From Pseudoalteromonas rubra (GTDB taxonomy: Bacteria; Pseudomonadota; Gammaproteobacteria; Enterobacterales; Alteromonadaceae), in NCBI RefSeq assembly GCF_005886805.2, contig NZ_CP045429.1, forward strand, positions 2,326,501-2,390,500: a DNA stretch of 64,000 nt, written 5' to 3'. The notes below the pieces were generated by a model. It had not been told where the DNA came from and searched no databases. It saw only the letters and a list, made by a program, of their open reading frames with translations. A program made the translations under genes and the position numbers. Positions 11,178 to 21,651 of the stretch are shown here, piece after piece; within the stretch, counting starts at the first letter, position 1, and every line of letters begins with the position of its first letter.

Positions 11178-12014
11178 ATGGCCATATCTCTCACCCAGCA
11201 AGAAAAACTCATTTTAAAAACGGTCAATATTCCGCCAAGACCACAAGCACTGTTGCAGTTTTCAGAAGAAGCTAAGCTCCCGGAACCAAACATCACCAAA
11301 ATTTCAGAGATATTGCAAAGCGATGTCGCGATCAGTGCGGCTATTTTGCAAGTAGTGAATTCAGCTGCCTTTCGTCGCAGCCGCGAAATTGACTCCATTG
11401 AACAAGCTGTCATGATCCTGGGGTTAAAACGGCTTATTCCGTTAGTTAAAGCGGTGGCTTTGAAGTCCTCTGTTGATTTACCTGCTGCACTAAGCGATTT
11501 CTGGGAAACGCAATCCGATATTGGTCAACATGCTTCTCTCATTTGTAACCGCCTTAACCGGCCTGCACTGGCAAATCACGCCTACATGCTTGGTTTATTC
11601 CATGGCGTTGGGATCCCCATTTTATGCCAGCACTTTGATGACTATCAGAACGTACTGGATAAAGCACAGACAGACGGCTGGACCGAAGCCAGTCAATTTG
11701 AGTTTGCTCAGTACCACACCAGCCATGGCACCATAGGTGCGTTACTCGCTCAGCAGTGGCGCCTGCCAAAGATCGTGATTAACGTTATTTACTACCAACA
11801 TGACGTAGACGGTATTCTTACGTCCGGGGAGTTAGATAACATTGGTAATGACCTGCTGTCGATTTTAAAAATTGCCCGCCATAAATCCTATTTAGCAACA
11901 ACCCCAGTAAGTGAACAAAACCCGGAGTGGCAAGTGATCAAAGACGATGTCATGGATTATCTGGATATTTCTGACGAAGAGCTCGACGAGTTGTGGGGTG
12001 AATCTTCAGAGTAG
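11178..12014 (+). CDS. HDOD domain protein
   Basis: A 278-residue soluble protein. Residues about 15-210 match the HDOD domain, a degenerate HD hydrolase fold used in signalling: PPRPQALLQF, the EILQSDVAISAAILQVVNSAAF segment (residues 44-65) and LGLFHGVGIPIL. The usual HD metal ligands are degenerate, as is normal for HDOD. The C-terminus is acidic. It lies directly before a chemoreceptor gene in the same orientation, but 135 bp of non-coding sequence argues for a separate unit. Function is unknown beyond probable signalling. Confidence 0.8.
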   Translation: MAISLTQQEKLILKTVNIPPRPQALLQFSEEAKLPEPNITKISEILQSDVAISAAILQVVNSAAFRRSREIDSIEQAVMILGLKRLIPLVKAVALKSSVDLPAALSDFWETQSDIGQHASLICNRLNRPALANHAYMLGLFHGVGIPILCQHFDDYQNVLDKAQTDGWTEASQFEFAQYHTSHGTIGALLAQQWRLPKIVINVIYYQHDVDGILTSGELDNIGNDLLSILKIARHKSYLATTPVSEQNPEWQVIKDDVMDYLDISDEELDELWGESSE

Positions 12015-12185
12015 CGATAACCCACACCCATCACCTACAAATAAGAACACGATAGGCCGAGATAATTAACCATGGCAGATCTGTTGCAGATCCGCTTATA
12101 ACTAATAAAAACTGTATTTAAATGCCTAAATAATTGAAAGTTTCCCTCAATGATTTACCTTTATAAAGGTAAGCAGTTAGGAGAT

Positions 12186-14060
12186 ATGCCTGTGAAGTTC
12201 AAATTTAAGGTAATAGCCGTTTCAGCCTCAGTGCTCTTTCTGGCCCTGTTATTACTATCACTTAAACAGTATTTTTTACTGAAAGATAATTTACAACAAC
12301 AAGTCAATGATAGTGTGGGAGAAATCATTCAGGGGATCAGTAACACTGTGACCTCGCAGATGCAAGGTGCTATTGATTTGGCAGTACTGACCACCGGACT
12401 GGTCGAACAAAGCGACTCACTTAAACAAGCCCTGCCCTTGATCTCACAGCCCAAATTAAAAGAAACATTTCTGTTGATTGGCTATGGTGAAGACGCGACC
12501 GGAAACTATGTTGCAAGCGATCCAGGATGGGACCCTGGACCAACCTGGGATCCACGGGTGCGTCCGTGGTTTGCAGGCGCTAAACAAGCTAATCAATTAA
12601 TTGTGACGGCACCTTATGCCGATTCAGTGAGCAAAGAAATTGTGGTATCTGTCGGCACACCTGTTAAAAAAGGCGGCCGTTTCCATGGCGCGATTTTCTT
12701 TGATGTCAGTCTCGCCAAACTCGGAAATATGATCAATTCGTTCGAATTATTTGACTCTGGTTTTGCGTTTATGGTGAGTAAAGATGGCACCATTATTTCG
12801 CACCCCGATACCGAGTTAAATGGTCAGCAAGCAAGTCAATTTTTAGGCCGAACCCAGGTGTCTCAAACGGTGCAAGAAGTTATGATGAATAACCGCACCT
12901 ATTTAATCACCTTTAAGGACGTCGAAGGTTTGGATTGGTATGTGGGGGTCGCGCTCGAAAAAGACAAAGTCTTTACTGCTGTTGATACTATGGCTCAGGA
13001 CGCCACTTTGTTTTCACTCATCGCTGTGATTGCAGCCGTTGTTGTATTATCTTTGGTCATTAACTTCCTCCTTAAGCCCCTCGAAGACATCAATGTTGCC
13101 ATGGCTAACATTGCCCAGGGTCACGCTGATCTGACAGTTCGCCTTGAGGCATCTAACGAGCCCGAATTTGCGTCACTGGCTGAAAACTTCAATCGCTTTA
13201 CTTCCCGGTTGCAAACGCTCATTGCTGATATTCAGCAACTTGGACATGAAGTATTAGAAGATGCCCGGCAAACGTCTACCGGTGCCAATCAGGCCACCAT
13301 GGCCATTGAGCAACAGCTTAATGCGCTCAATACCTTAACGACTGCAACAGCGAACATGTCAAGCACTGAACAACAAGTTGCAAACACAGCACAACAGGCA
13401 GCCGACGCGATTCAAAATACCGATAACCTCGCCAGCAATGGTGAAACCATAGTTGCAGAATCAACCGACGCCATTACGGATTTGTCAGTACAGATCAAAC
13501 GTGCTGTTGATGTTGTCGCTGAACTCGAAGTATCGTCCTCTGGCATAGAGCAGATATTATCTGTCATCAATGGGATTGCCGAGCAAACCAATCTGTTAGC
13601 GCTTAACGCCGCCATTGAAGCCGCACGGGCCGGCGAATCTGGTCGCGGGTTTGCGGTAGTTGCCGATGAAGTAAGAACCCTGGCGCAACGCACTCAAGAA
13701 GCAACTACCGAAATTAAAGCCATGATAGATCAGCTGCAAAGCGGCGCTCAAAGTGCGGTTGGAGTTATGAATCAAAGTCAGACCATAGTTGAAAAGTCGG
13801 TCAGCAAAGCCAATGACACTCGGGAGGCACTGGATGCAATCCGTCAGTCTATTGCCAGCATTGTCGATTTAAATGTCAGTATTGCCAACATGATCAGCGA
13901 GCAGAAACACGTAGTGGAAGAAGTTAATCATAATGCTTCGCAGATCCGTAACCTGTCTGACACTGTGTTTGATGAAGCCAAAGCAGTTGACCACACAATG
14001 CAGTCTCAGGTAGAAAAAATTGCTAAGCAGGAAGACATGTTAGAACAGTTCAGGGTGTAA
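12186..14060 (+). CDS. Methyl-accepting chemotaxis protein with dCache sensor
   Basis: A 624-residue chemoreceptor. TM1 spans about residues 8-28, a periplasmic double-Cache sensor about 30-275, and TM2 about 283-303, followed by HAMP and the signalling coiled coil. The hairpin tip reads [20 protein letters not shown]. The sensor contains DPRVRPWF, then APYADS, then FFDVS, the spacing of Arg, Trp, Tyr and Asp used by the amino-acid-binding dCache_1AA class, so amino acids are the likely ligands. ATG 12186 has AGGAG immediately upstream and is preferred over an upstream start at 12150. Confidence 0.9.
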   Translation: MPVKFKFKVIAVSASVLFLALLLLSLKQYFLLKDNLQQQVNDSVGEIIQGISNTVTSQMQGAIDLAVLTTGLVEQSDSLKQALPLISQPKLKETFLLIGYGEDATGNYVASDPGWDPGPTWDPRVRPWFAGAKQANQLIVTAPYADSVSKEIVVSVGTPVKKGGRFHGAIFFDVSLAKLGNMINSFELFDSGFAFMVSKDGTIISHPDTELNGQQASQFLGRTQVSQTVQEVMMNNRTYLITFKDVEGLDWYVGVALEKDKVFTAVDTMAQDATLFSLIAVIAAVVVLSLVINFLLKPLEDINVAMANIAQGHADLTVRLEASNEPEFASLAENFNRFTSRLQTLIADIQQLGHEVLEDARQTSTGANQATMAIEQQLNALNTLTTATANMSSTEQQVANTAQQAADAIQNTDNLASNGETIVAESTDAITDLSVQIKRAVDVVAELEVSSSGIEQILSVINGIAEQTNLLALNAAIEAARAGESGRGFAVVADEVRTLAQRTQEATTEIKAMIDQLQSGAQSAVGVMNQSQTIVEKSVSKANDTREALDAIRQSIASIVDLNVSIANMISEQKHVVEEVNHNASQIRNLSDTVFDEAKAVDHTMQSQVEKIAKQEDMLEQFRV

Positions 14061-14075
14061 ACTTGCCACTGAGTA

Positions 14076-14108
14076 ATACTAGCGAGTGAGGTTAAAACTC
14101 GCTAGTAT
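14076..14108 (+). terminator. Long hairpin after chemoreceptor gene
   Basis: A 12-bp perfect stem (ATACTAGCGAGT with ACTCGCTAGTAT) with a 9-nt loop. It has no T-run, so it is a probable but atypical terminator. Confidence 0.5.
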
Positions 14109-14144
14109 ATGGATATAAAGACAGTATAAGTAGCATTTCGGCAT

Positions 14145-14738
14145 ATGCATAGCGACCTTAAAGACACTTTCGAGCAATATTTTCAGATTGCCGAATCCAA
14201 CCAGATTAACCTGTACCCTGTTGACGCCAATATGGTGCCCAAAAGTCAGGCTCAACTAGAAGCTGCCATTCCGCCTCTGTTCAGGCTTGCAAACGAAATT
14301 AATGAACTGGACCTAAATGCACTGAGGCCATTGCGAAACCTGGGTGATGTTGCCAGCGATTTGGCTGCGTATCTGCAAGCTCAGTCACGTAAAATCGACC
14401 TGATCATGAGTCATATTCTGGCCACGGAACAACCTGAGGATGAACTACTCAGATGTGACAGCTATGGTGGTGGTGGCATCACAGCCACACTAGAGCAAGA
14501 CTATAACCTTGGCCAGGACTTCAGAACCAAAGTGTTCTTGCAACATGAAGCCAGCGCCATATTTTGTTATGCCCAGGTTATAGATAAAGAGGCGATTGAT
14601 TCGGGCTTTCGTTATACCCTGGCCTTCACTCAAATTCGCGATAACGATCAGGAACTGTTGGTCCGCGCCAGCTTACATGCCCAAACTCGGCAGTTAAAAA
14701 AGCGTCAGTCACCTGACGAAAATGAACAAAATAGCTGA
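14145..14738 (+). CDS. PilZ-like domain protein (putative c-di-GMP effector)
   Basis: A 197-residue soluble protein resembling the small PilZ-annotated proteins common in Shewanella and Pseudoalteromonas. They share a helical N-terminal half (NEINELDLNALRPLRNLGD, then QSRKIDLIM), a DSYGGGGI turn and the ending RDNDQELLVRASLHAQTRQL. The canonical RxxxR and DxSxxG motifs are degenerate, so c-di-GMP binding is uncertain. It follows the chemoreceptor after a hairpin. A small inverted repeat (14735-14753) overlaps its stop. Confidence 0.6.
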   Translation: MHSDLKDTFEQYFQIAESNQINLYPVDANMVPKSQAQLEAAIPPLFRLANEINELDLNALRPLRNLGDVASDLAAYLQAQSRKIDLIMSHILATEQPEDELLRCDSYGGGGITATLEQDYNLGQDFRTKVFLQHEASAIFCYAQVIDKEAIDSGFRYTLAFTQIRDNDQELLVRASLHAQTRQLKKRQSPDENEQNS

Positions 14739-14792
14739 CAGCTAAGCTGTCAGTGCTAAACTAGTCGTCTACTATTTTTGATTGATTACACC

Positions 14793-15842
14793 ATGAGTTT
14801 TACACTTTTACCCGAGTGGGCAACACAAGATGCCGTGATGCTTACCTGGCCACATCAAAATACTGACTGGGCAGACATATTACCCCAGGTTGAACCCGTT
14901 TATATCGCTTTGTGTCAGCAGATCTCTCAAGTTGAGAAGGTCGTCATCGTAGCGCACAATGCCGAGCTAAAAGCACATATAGAACAAAAACTCACTGCAG
15001 CAGATGTCGACATGACACAAATCGTGTTCGTGGTTGCACCCTGTAACGATACATGGGCCCGTGATCATGGACCACTGACTACGCAGGATGCGTCAGGTCG
15101 ACTCTCTGTAAAAGACTTCACCTTTAATGGTTGGGGTAATAAGTTTGCAGCTGAGCTCGATAATCAGATTAATGCGCACCTGCACGCTCAGGTGGTTAAC
15201 CCCCAAAACCACTATGAAGCTATAGAGCTGGTGCTTGAAGGCGGTGGGATTGAAATCGACGAAGCAGGCACTTTGTTAACCACGTCTGAGTGCTTGCTTA
15301 ACCCAAATCGTAATCCGCACCTGACTAAAACCGAGCTAGAACAAAAACTGAGCGAGGTTTTAGGTGCCAAGCAGTTTCTCTGGGTAGACCATGGCTTCCT
15401 GGCCGGTGATGATACCGACAGTCACATTGATACGCTGGTCCGCTTTGCCCCTAATAATACACTGGTGTACGTCAGCTGCGACGATCCAAAAGACGAGCAT
15501 TTTGCAGCCCTCAGTGCGATGGAGACACAACTGAAGTCATTCCGCACGCCACAAGGCCAACCATATAACCTTGTCGCCCTGCCATGGCCTAAAGCCATAT
15601 TCAATGATGAAGGCGACCGTTTGCCGGCCACCTACGCAAATTATCTGATCATCAATGATACCATTTTGATGCCGCTCTACGGCGATGACAACGACGCCCG
15701 CGCACTGACTCAATTGCAAAGCGCGCACCCGGAGCGTACCGTCATTGGCATTGACTGCCTGCCTATTATTCATCAGTTTGGCAGCCTCCACTGTATCACT
15801 ATGCAGCTACCCGCCGGATTTTTAAAACAGGACCAATTTTAA
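14793..15842 (+). CDS. aguA: Agmatine deiminase
   Basis: A 349-residue enzyme of the guanidino-group-modifying (PPAD) family that hydrolyses agmatine to N-carbamoylputrescine and ammonia, the first step of the arginine decarboxylase route to putrescine. Visible are LPEWATQDAVMLTWPH at the N-terminus, NDTWARDHGP, the GGGIEID segment, WVDHGFLAGDDTDSHID and the catalytic cysteine in FGSLHCITMQ near the C-terminus. ATG 14793 fits the family start; an upstream TTG is unlikely. The stop overlaps the aguB start by one base. Confidence 0.95.
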   Translation: MSFTLLPEWATQDAVMLTWPHQNTDWADILPQVEPVYIALCQQISQVEKVVIVAHNAELKAHIEQKLTAADVDMTQIVFVVAPCNDTWARDHGPLTTQDASGRLSVKDFTFNGWGNKFAAELDNQINAHLHAQVVNPQNHYEAIELVLEGGGIEIDEAGTLLTTSECLLNPNRNPHLTKTELEQKLSEVLGAKQFLWVDHGFLAGDDTDSHIDTLVRFAPNNTLVYVSCDDPKDEHFAALSAMETQLKSFRTPQGQPYNLVALPWPKAIFNDEGDRLPATYANYLIINDTILMPLYGDDNDARALTQLQSAHPERTVIGIDCLPIIHQFGSLHCITMQLPAGFLKQDQF

Positions 15843-16732
15843 TGAGTAACAACACGTTGAAAGTCGCACTGGTTCAGCACAGTAATAGCGCTGACTTACA
15901 AAACAACCTGAATAAGTCTATTGCCGGGATCCGCGATGCCGCGGCTCAGGGCGCGAAACTCGTGGTATTACAAGAGCTGCACCGCAGCCTGTATTTTTGT
16001 CAGACTGAAGACACTGACCTGTTTGACCTGGCTGAGACGATCCCTGGCCCTAGTACCGATGTATTTTGTCAGCTTGCCAAAGAACTGAAGCTGGTAATTG
16101 TCGCTTCGCTTTTCGAAAAACGCGCAACCGGCTTGTATCACAATACAGCAGTTGTCTTTGAAGCCGATGGCAGCATTGCCGGTCAGTATCGAAAAATGCA
16201 CATTCCTGACGATCCGGGCTTTTATGAAAAATTCTATTTTACACCAGGCGACATGGGCTTTACGCCTATTCAAACCTCAGTAGGTAAACTAGGTGTATTA
16301 GTATGCTGGGATCAATGGTTCCCGGAAGGTGCGCGCTTAATGGCCATGGCAGGTGCTGATATGCTGATTTACCCGACAGCAATAGGTTGGGACACGCGCG
16401 ACGAGCAGGACGAACAAATTCGTCAGCGCGACGCCTGGATGATCGCACAACGCGCCCATGCCGTATCTAATGGCTTGCCCGTTTTAAGTGTTAACCGTGT
16501 TGGCCACGAAGCCGACCCAAGTGGCCAAAGCGAAGGGATCCAGTTCTGGGGTAACTCCTTTGTCGCGGGGCCACAGGGCGAGCTACTGGCACATGGCAGC
16601 GAATCTGAAGAACAACTTTTGGTGGTTGAACTTGATCAGAGCCGCAGTGAGTCAGTCAGACGAATTTGGCCATACCTGAGAGATCGTCGTATCGACCATT
16701 ATCAGGACCTGTGCAAAATTTACCGGGACTAA
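15842..16732 (+). CDS. aguB: N-carbamoylputrescine amidase
   Basis: A 296-residue nitrilase-superfamily amidase that converts N-carbamoylputrescine to putrescine, CO2 and ammonia. The Glu-Lys-Cys triad is seen in VVLQELHRSLYF, YRKMHIPDDPGFYEKFYF and VLVCWDQWFPEGAR. It is translationally coupled to aguA (TAATG), forming a two-step putrescine operon. An imperfect hairpin (16745-16768) downstream may be the terminator. Confidence 0.96.
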   Translation: MSNNTLKVALVQHSNSADLQNNLNKSIAGIRDAAAQGAKLVVLQELHRSLYFCQTEDTDLFDLAETIPGPSTDVFCQLAKELKLVIVASLFEKRATGLYHNTAVVFEADGSIAGQYRKMHIPDDPGFYEKFYFTPGDMGFTPIQTSVGKLGVLVCWDQWFPEGARLMAMAGADMLIYPTAIGWDTRDEQDEQIRQRDAWMIAQRAHAVSNGLPVLSVNRVGHEADPSGQSEGIQFWGNSFVAGPQGELLAHGSESEEQLLVVELDQSRSESVRRIWPYLRDRRIDHYQDLCKIYRD

Positions 16733-16847
16733 TCTATCCCAAAACGGCCTCGACATAGCGTCAGGCCGCTATGCTTTATTATCGCTAAGCGCGAGTCGAA
16801 TTACATTAAGTGCAATAAAAACAACATGCAGTAACAGGAGTATATGA

Positions 16848-19800
16848 ATGGCAACAGCGCAGTGGAACAAACTTCCCTGGGTCAAATCACAAAAGGATAA
16901 AATCCATTGGGGCCAGCTGGTCGGTAGCAGTATGTCCATTGCCATCAGTGAAGGCGTCAGACAACATGATGCACTGGTTGTGGTGGTAACACCTGATACG
17001 CCAAGCGCATTGCGCCTTGAGACTGAATTGGGTTACTTACTGGGTGAAGACAAAGTTCATGTTTTCCCCGACTGGGAAACCTTACCCTATGATCACTTTT
17101 CACCTCATCAGGATATCATTTCGCAGCGCCTTGCCAGCCTGAATTCCCTGCGTCATCAGCATCAGGGCGTATTATTACTCCCTGTGTCCACGTTAATGTT
17201 GCGTACTGCACCACCTGAATTTATTTATGGCAATGCCTTACAGTTTAAGGTCGGCGACTCACTGGATGCACAAAAGCTCAAAGAAACGCTGGCTCAGGCC
17301 GGATACCGTAACGTACAGCAAGTAATGGAGCACAGCGAATTTGCTGTCAGAGGCTCTATTATCGACCTGTTCCCAATGGGCAGCACCACACCATTCCGGC
17401 TAGACTTTTTCGATGATGAACTGGACAGCATTCGACTCTTTGATATTGAGACGCAGCGCTCCAGCGAACAAATAAAGTCCATCGATTTATTACCCGCTCA
17501 CGAATTCCCAACCAACGACGAAGACATTGAGCGTTTTCGCATTGCGTATCGGGAAACCTTTGGTGCGAGCAGCGAACAAGACTCCATTTATATGCAGGTA
17601 ACCCGGGGCAACTGGCCTGCCGGTATTGAGTATTACCTACCGCTATTTTACGAAGAAATTGCGACCATTTTTGATTACCTGCCAGAACAAGCCGTGTTTA
17701 TGCACCTGGGTGACATCGAACAGGCAGCCTCCGAGTTTTGGTTAGACGTCAACAATCGCTATGAGAACCGACGGGTTGATCCATTGCGCCCCCTGCTGGA
17801 ACCAGTGCGCCTTTATCAGAACGTCGAAACCCTGTTTGAAGGGTTTTCGCGTTACCCCAGAATTCGCCTGAGTGAAGCAAGCCTGGGCACCAAAGCCGGG
17901 CATACCAATCTCAGCGCCCACCTGGTGACTGATGTCCGTGTTGACCACAAACAGACTGATCCCTACAAGCCACTGCTGGATTACATTACCGTACAGAAAA
18001 AGAATAAAGGCCGGGTGTTATTCAGTGTAGAATCGGATGGTCGCCGTGAATCTCTAATGACCTTACTCAAGCCAAGTGGCCTAAAGCTCAAAGAGTTCGA
18101 TAATTTTGCTGATTTCGCCAGTGCACGCAACGATGTAGGTCTGATTGTCAGTCCGCTCGAGCGCTCTGTCATGCTCGACGGAAACAAGCCCTTAAGTATT
18201 CTGACTGAGCAAGAATTGCTGGGTATTAAAGTTTCACAGCGCCGCCGTCGTAAACACAAATACGATCAAGGCCAGGATGCACTTATACGCAACCTGGCAG
18301 AGCTCAAAGAAGGCCAGCCTATTGTCCACCTGGACCATGGTGTCGGTCGATACCTTGGCCTGCAGACCATTGATGCCGCCGGTGTTGCCACAGAGTTTGT
18401 GACCATCATCTATGCCAATGAGGCCAAGCTCTATGTGCCCGTATCTGCACTACACATGCTAAGCCGATACTCCGGCGGAGAAGAAGCCTCTGCCCCGCTG
18501 CATAAACTCGGCTCAGACGTCTGGGAAAAAGCCAAACGCCGCGCCGCGGAAAAAGTCCGTGATGTTGCCGCAGAGCTGTTAGACATCTACGCTAAACGTC
18601 AAAGCAAACCGGGACATTTATTCAAACTCGACGGCCAGGCCTATCGCGAATTCAGCGATACCTTCCCGTTTGAAGAGACTGAAGATCAACGTAACGCCAT
18701 TGACGCCGTACTGGGTGATATGCAAACGCCACTGGCAATGGATCGACTGGTGTGTGGTGACGTTGGTTTTGGTAAAACGGAAGTGGCCATGCGAGCAGCC
18801 TTTGTTGCGATAAATGACAACAAACAAGTTGCCGTGCTGGTGCCCACCACCTTGCTGGCGCAACAACACTATGAGAACTTCCGTGATCGCTTTGCCTCCT
18901 TGCCCATTGAGGTTGGTGTATTATCCCGCTTTAACAGCACGAAAGAGCAAAAAGACACCCTCGACAAACTTGAAAACGGCCAGCTTGATATTGTGATCGG
19001 CACCCACAAACTGCTGCAACAGAGCATCAAGTATAAAGACCTGGGCTTATTGATTGTCGACGAAGAGCACCGCTTCGGGGTAAGGCAAAAAGAGAAGATC
19101 AAACAGCTGCGCGCCGACGTAGACATACTCACGCTCACAGCAACACCCATTCCACGAACCCTGAATATGGCCATGAGTGGCATGCGTGACCTGTCAATCA
19201 TTGCAACACCACCCGCAAAACGCCTGGCAGTGAAGACCTTTGTGCAGGAGCGCAACGATGAAGTGATCCGCGAAGCCATCCTGAGGGAAATTAAACGCGG
19301 TGGTCAGGTGTACTTCTTACACAATAATGTAGAAACCATAGATAAAACGGCAGCCGACATTGCCGCACTGGTGCCTGAGGCCAGCATTGCCATTGCGCAT
19401 GGTCAGATGCGCGAAAAAGAACTCGAACAACTGATGAGTGACTTTTATCATCAAAAGCACAATGTGCTGGTGTGTACCACCATCATAGAAACCGGCATCG
19501 ATATCCCGTCTGCCAATACCATCATCATGGACCGCGCAGACAAACTGGGCCTGGCACAGATGCACCAGTTGCGTGGCCGGGTTGGGCGTAGCCACCATCA
19601 GGCTTATGCCTACCTGCTGACCCGCAACAGCCAGACACTGACCAAAGATGCCGTAAAACGACTTCAGGCCATTGAATCACTTGAAGACCTTGGCGCCGGC
19701 TTTGCCTTAGCGACACACGATTTGGAGATCCGTGGCGCGGGTGAACTACTGGGTGATGAGCAGAGCGGTCAGATCCAAACCGTCGGCTTTACCCTTTACA

Positions 19801-20321
19801 TGGAAATGCTTGAGCAGGCTGTACAAGCACTTAAAGACGGAAAAGAGCCGACCCTGGAAAATCTGCTACAACAGCAAAGCGATGTGGACCTGAAAATTCC
19901 AGCATTGCTGCCTGATGACTATATCCATGATGTAAACATGCGCCTGAGCATGTACAAGCGTATTGCCAGCGCCAATGATGAAGACACGCAGGACGAGCTA
20001 AAGGTCGAACTGATTGACCGCTTTGGATTACTGCCGGATGCCGCGAAAAACCTCTTTAGCATTCAACTTTTGAAATCAAAAGCGGCTAAACTGGGGATCA
20101 CCAAAGTGGAAGCCAACCAAAAAGGCGGCTACTTTGAGTTCAGTGCCAGTACCACGGTTAACCCGACATTCATCATTGCTCTGATACAAAGCAACCCGAC
20201 TGTGTACCGCATGGAAGGTGCCAGCAAATTGCGCTTTAATATCGAAGAGAAAAATGGTCAGGAACGTTTAAAACTGGTAAATGCAATGATTGACGACTTT
20301 CAGAAAAAGGCGGTGGCATGA
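16848..20321 (+). CDS. mfd: Transcription-repair coupling factor
   Basis: An 1157-residue superfamily 2 translocase that removes RNA polymerase stalled at lesions and recruits UvrA. The UvrB-like N-terminal region (PDWETLPYDHFSPHQDI), the RNAP-interacting domain (about 480-550, HLDHGVGRYLGL), helicase motifs (Walker A GDVGFGKTEVA, DEEH box, TATPIPRTL) and the C-terminal TRCF domain are all present. Length matches E. coli Mfd (1148). GGAG lies just upstream of the ATG. Its stop overlaps csiV by 4 bp. Confidence 0.97.
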   Translation: MATAQWNKLPWVKSQKDKIHWGQLVGSSMSIAISEGVRQHDALVVVVTPDTPSALRLETELGYLLGEDKVHVFPDWETLPYDHFSPHQDIISQRLASLNSLRHQHQGVLLLPVSTLMLRTAPPEFIYGNALQFKVGDSLDAQKLKETLAQAGYRNVQQVMEHSEFAVRGSIIDLFPMGSTTPFRLDFFDDELDSIRLFDIETQRSSEQIKSIDLLPAHEFPTNDEDIERFRIAYRETFGASSEQDSIYMQVTRGNWPAGIEYYLPLFYEEIATIFDYLPEQAVFMHLGDIEQAASEFWLDVNNRYENRRVDPLRPLLEPVRLYQNVETLFEGFSRYPRIRLSEASLGTKAGHTNLSAHLVTDVRVDHKQTDPYKPLLDYITVQKKNKGRVLFSVESDGRRESLMTLLKPSGLKLKEFDNFADFASARNDVGLIVSPLERSVMLDGNKPLSILTEQELLGIKVSQRRRRKHKYDQGQDALIRNLAELKEGQPIVHLDHGVGRYLGLQTIDAAGVATEFVTIIYANEAKLYVPVSALHMLSRYSGGEEASAPLHKLGSDVWEKAKRRAAEKVRDVAAELLDIYAKRQSKPGHLFKLDGQAYREFSDTFPFEETEDQRNAIDAVLGDMQTPLAMDRLVCGDVGFGKTEVAMRAAFVAINDNKQVAVLVPTTLLAQQHYENFRDRFASLPIEVGVLSRFNSTKEQKDTLDKLENGQLDIVIGTHKLLQQSIKYKDLGLLIVDEEHRFGVRQKEKIKQLRADVDILTLTATPIPRTLNMAMSGMRDLSIIATPPAKRLAVKTFVQERNDEVIREAILREIKRGGQVYFLHNNVETIDKTAADIAALVPEASIAIAHGQMREKELEQLMSDFYHQKHNVLVCTTIIETGIDIPSANTIIMDRADKLGLAQMHQLRGRVGRSHHQAYAYLLTRNSQTLTKDAVKRLQAIESLEDLGAGFALATHDLEIRGAGELLGDEQSGQIQTVGFTLYMEMLEQAVQALKDGKEPTLENLLQQQSDVDLKIPALLPDDYIHDVNMRLSMYKRIASANDEDTQDELKVELIDRFGLLPDAAKNLFSIQLLKSKAAKLGITKVEANQKGGYFEFSASTTVNPTFIIALIQSNPTVYRMEGASKLRFNIEEKNGQERLKLVNAMIDDFQKKAVA

Positions 20322-21163
20322 TAAGGACAGCCCTTTCCCTGACATTACTAAGCGCTGCGATGCTGGCCTCAGCTTCGGCCAGCGCAAAACGCTGGTATGA
20401 AGTTGAGCTGATCGCTTTTGCTCAGCAGGATAACGAGCAACTGCAAGAGGATTTTACGATTGAAAATCCCGAGCTGGATTTAAACCGAACACTTGACCTG
20501 CTCACTAAAGGCTACAACAGTGCCGGCCAGCAGGCTTGTCTCAATGGTGACAGTCGTTTTGATCCGCGCCCGGTTACCAGTCGCTTTGTTCAGCTGGATG
20601 CCTCCTGGCACTGCGCCGATGGCGTAGACTATATGGCGCAGTATCAACAGCTGCCGCTTACGCCCCACGCAGAGCCGCAGGACCATAAACAAAGCATCTA
20701 CTTGCTCAACCAAGAGCAGCTAAAGTTTGACAGCGTGCTCAATAAGTTAAAAAAGAAAGGGCTTGAACCAATTCTACACACCGGCTGGCGCTTTCCCGAC
20801 CAAAGTAAAAAGCGTGCCCCTAACATACTCGTTTATGGCGGACAAAAGTTCGAGCAACCCGCCAGCTATGTGGCCCGTTTAGGTGCCCCGGACGATGGCT
20901 TTATCAGCCTGCTGGGCGAACCCAAACAAGTTGCGCAAAAGGAACAAGATCCGACCCTGTGGCAGCTACAGGGTTGGATGAAAATCCACATACGGCATTA
21001 TTTATATGTTACCAGTAACTTTGACTATCATTACAAAAGTGATGAAGGCGACCTGCAAAGCGCCAGAATGTCTCAGTTTACCCGGGTATACAGCGGCGAC
21101 ATTCATTATTTAGATCATCCCAAAATGGGGATCATCTTCCAAATCAGAAAATACAGACACTGA
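20318..21163 (+). CDS. csiV: CsiV family peptidoglycan-binding protein
   Basis: A 281-residue exported protein with a signal peptide (about residues 1-23, ending ASASA) and the family-typical RWYEVELIAFAQ start of the mature part. The C-terminal half contains HTGWRFPDQ and VYSGDIHYLDHPKMGIIFQIRK, also characteristic. In Vibrio cholerae CsiV is a periplasmic cell-shape factor acting on peptidoglycan synthesis with LpoA/PBP1A. It is coupled to mfd by a 4-bp overlap, an association I have seen as conserved in related genera. Confidence 0.85.
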   Translation: MIRTALSLTLLSAAMLASASASAKRWYEVELIAFAQQDNEQLQEDFTIENPELDLNRTLDLLTKGYNSAGQQACLNGDSRFDPRPVTSRFVQLDASWHCADGVDYMAQYQQLPLTPHAEPQDHKQSIYLLNQEQLKFDSVLNKLKKKGLEPILHTGWRFPDQSKKRAPNILVYGGQKFEQPASYVARLGAPDDGFISLLGEPKQVAQKEQDPTLWQLQGWMKIHIRHYLYVTSNFDYHYKSDEGDLQSARMSQFTRVYSGDIHYLDHPKMGIIFQIRKYRH

Positions 21164-21174
21164 CGGAAACTACT

Positions 21175-21423
21175 ATGAAAAAAATTTTAACCCTGACTCT
21201 GCTCCTCGGCCTGGCCGCCTGCTCTAAAGTAAGCATGGAAAACTACGATAAAATCGAAGTGGGTATGGACAAAACTGAGCTGGAACAAATTCTGGGATCT
21301 GCAGATCAGTGCGAAGAAAAAACCCTGCACACCAACTGCACCTGGGGCAACGACAGCAAACACATTAAAGTGACTTTAGTTTCGGATAAAGTCACACTTT
21401 ATAGCAAAAAAGGGCTGGAATAA
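21175..21423 (+). CDS. Small lipoprotein, DUF3862-like
   Basis: An 82-residue lipoprotein with lipobox GLAACS (Cys16 lipidated). The mature part begins KVSMENYDKIEVGMDKTELEQILG, which resembles the DUF3862/SmpA-OmlA-like fold (a VGM..E...ILG module). Two further cysteines (in QCEEK and NCTWG) could form a disulfide. It follows csiV by 11 bp and probably belongs to the same transcript, which ends at the next terminator. Confidence 0.75.
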   Translation: MKKILTLTLLLGLAACSKVSMENYDKIEVGMDKTELEQILGSADQCEEKTLHTNCTWGNDSKHIKVTLVSDKVTLYSKKGLE

Positions 21424-21430
21424 TACTCGC

Positions 21431-21460
21431 AGGCAAACAGGTTTCCTTACCTGTTTGCCT
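21431..21460 (+). terminator. Terminator of the mfd-csiV-lipoprotein unit
   Basis: A 12-bp perfect stem (AGGCAAACAGGT with ACCTGTTTGCCT) with a TTCCTT loop, followed by CTTTCG and later T-rich sequence. Confidence 0.8.
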
Positions 21461-21578
21461 CTTTCGTTAGCATTTTTTCGCAGCTCGCCTCTTCTCCTTT
21501 GCTTTACCCTGCTAAACCCCCTAATTATTTGTGCACAACCATCCCCCTTTAAATTGAGTGTTTTTCGCCCATCCAGGG

Positions 21579-21608
21579 TTGACAATAGGTACACAGCCAT
21601 GCTTTGAT
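21579..21608 (+). promoter_or_regulatory. Candidate sigma-70 promoter of the RiPP-like gene
   Basis: A perfect -35 TTGACA (21579-21584) and a -10-like TTTGAT (21603-21608) are 18 bp apart, placing a transcript start about 37 nt before ATG 21652. Confidence 0.45.
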
Positions 21609-21651
21609 ACTTCACGAATTAAATTGCATACAACATACTTAAGAAGAAAGC

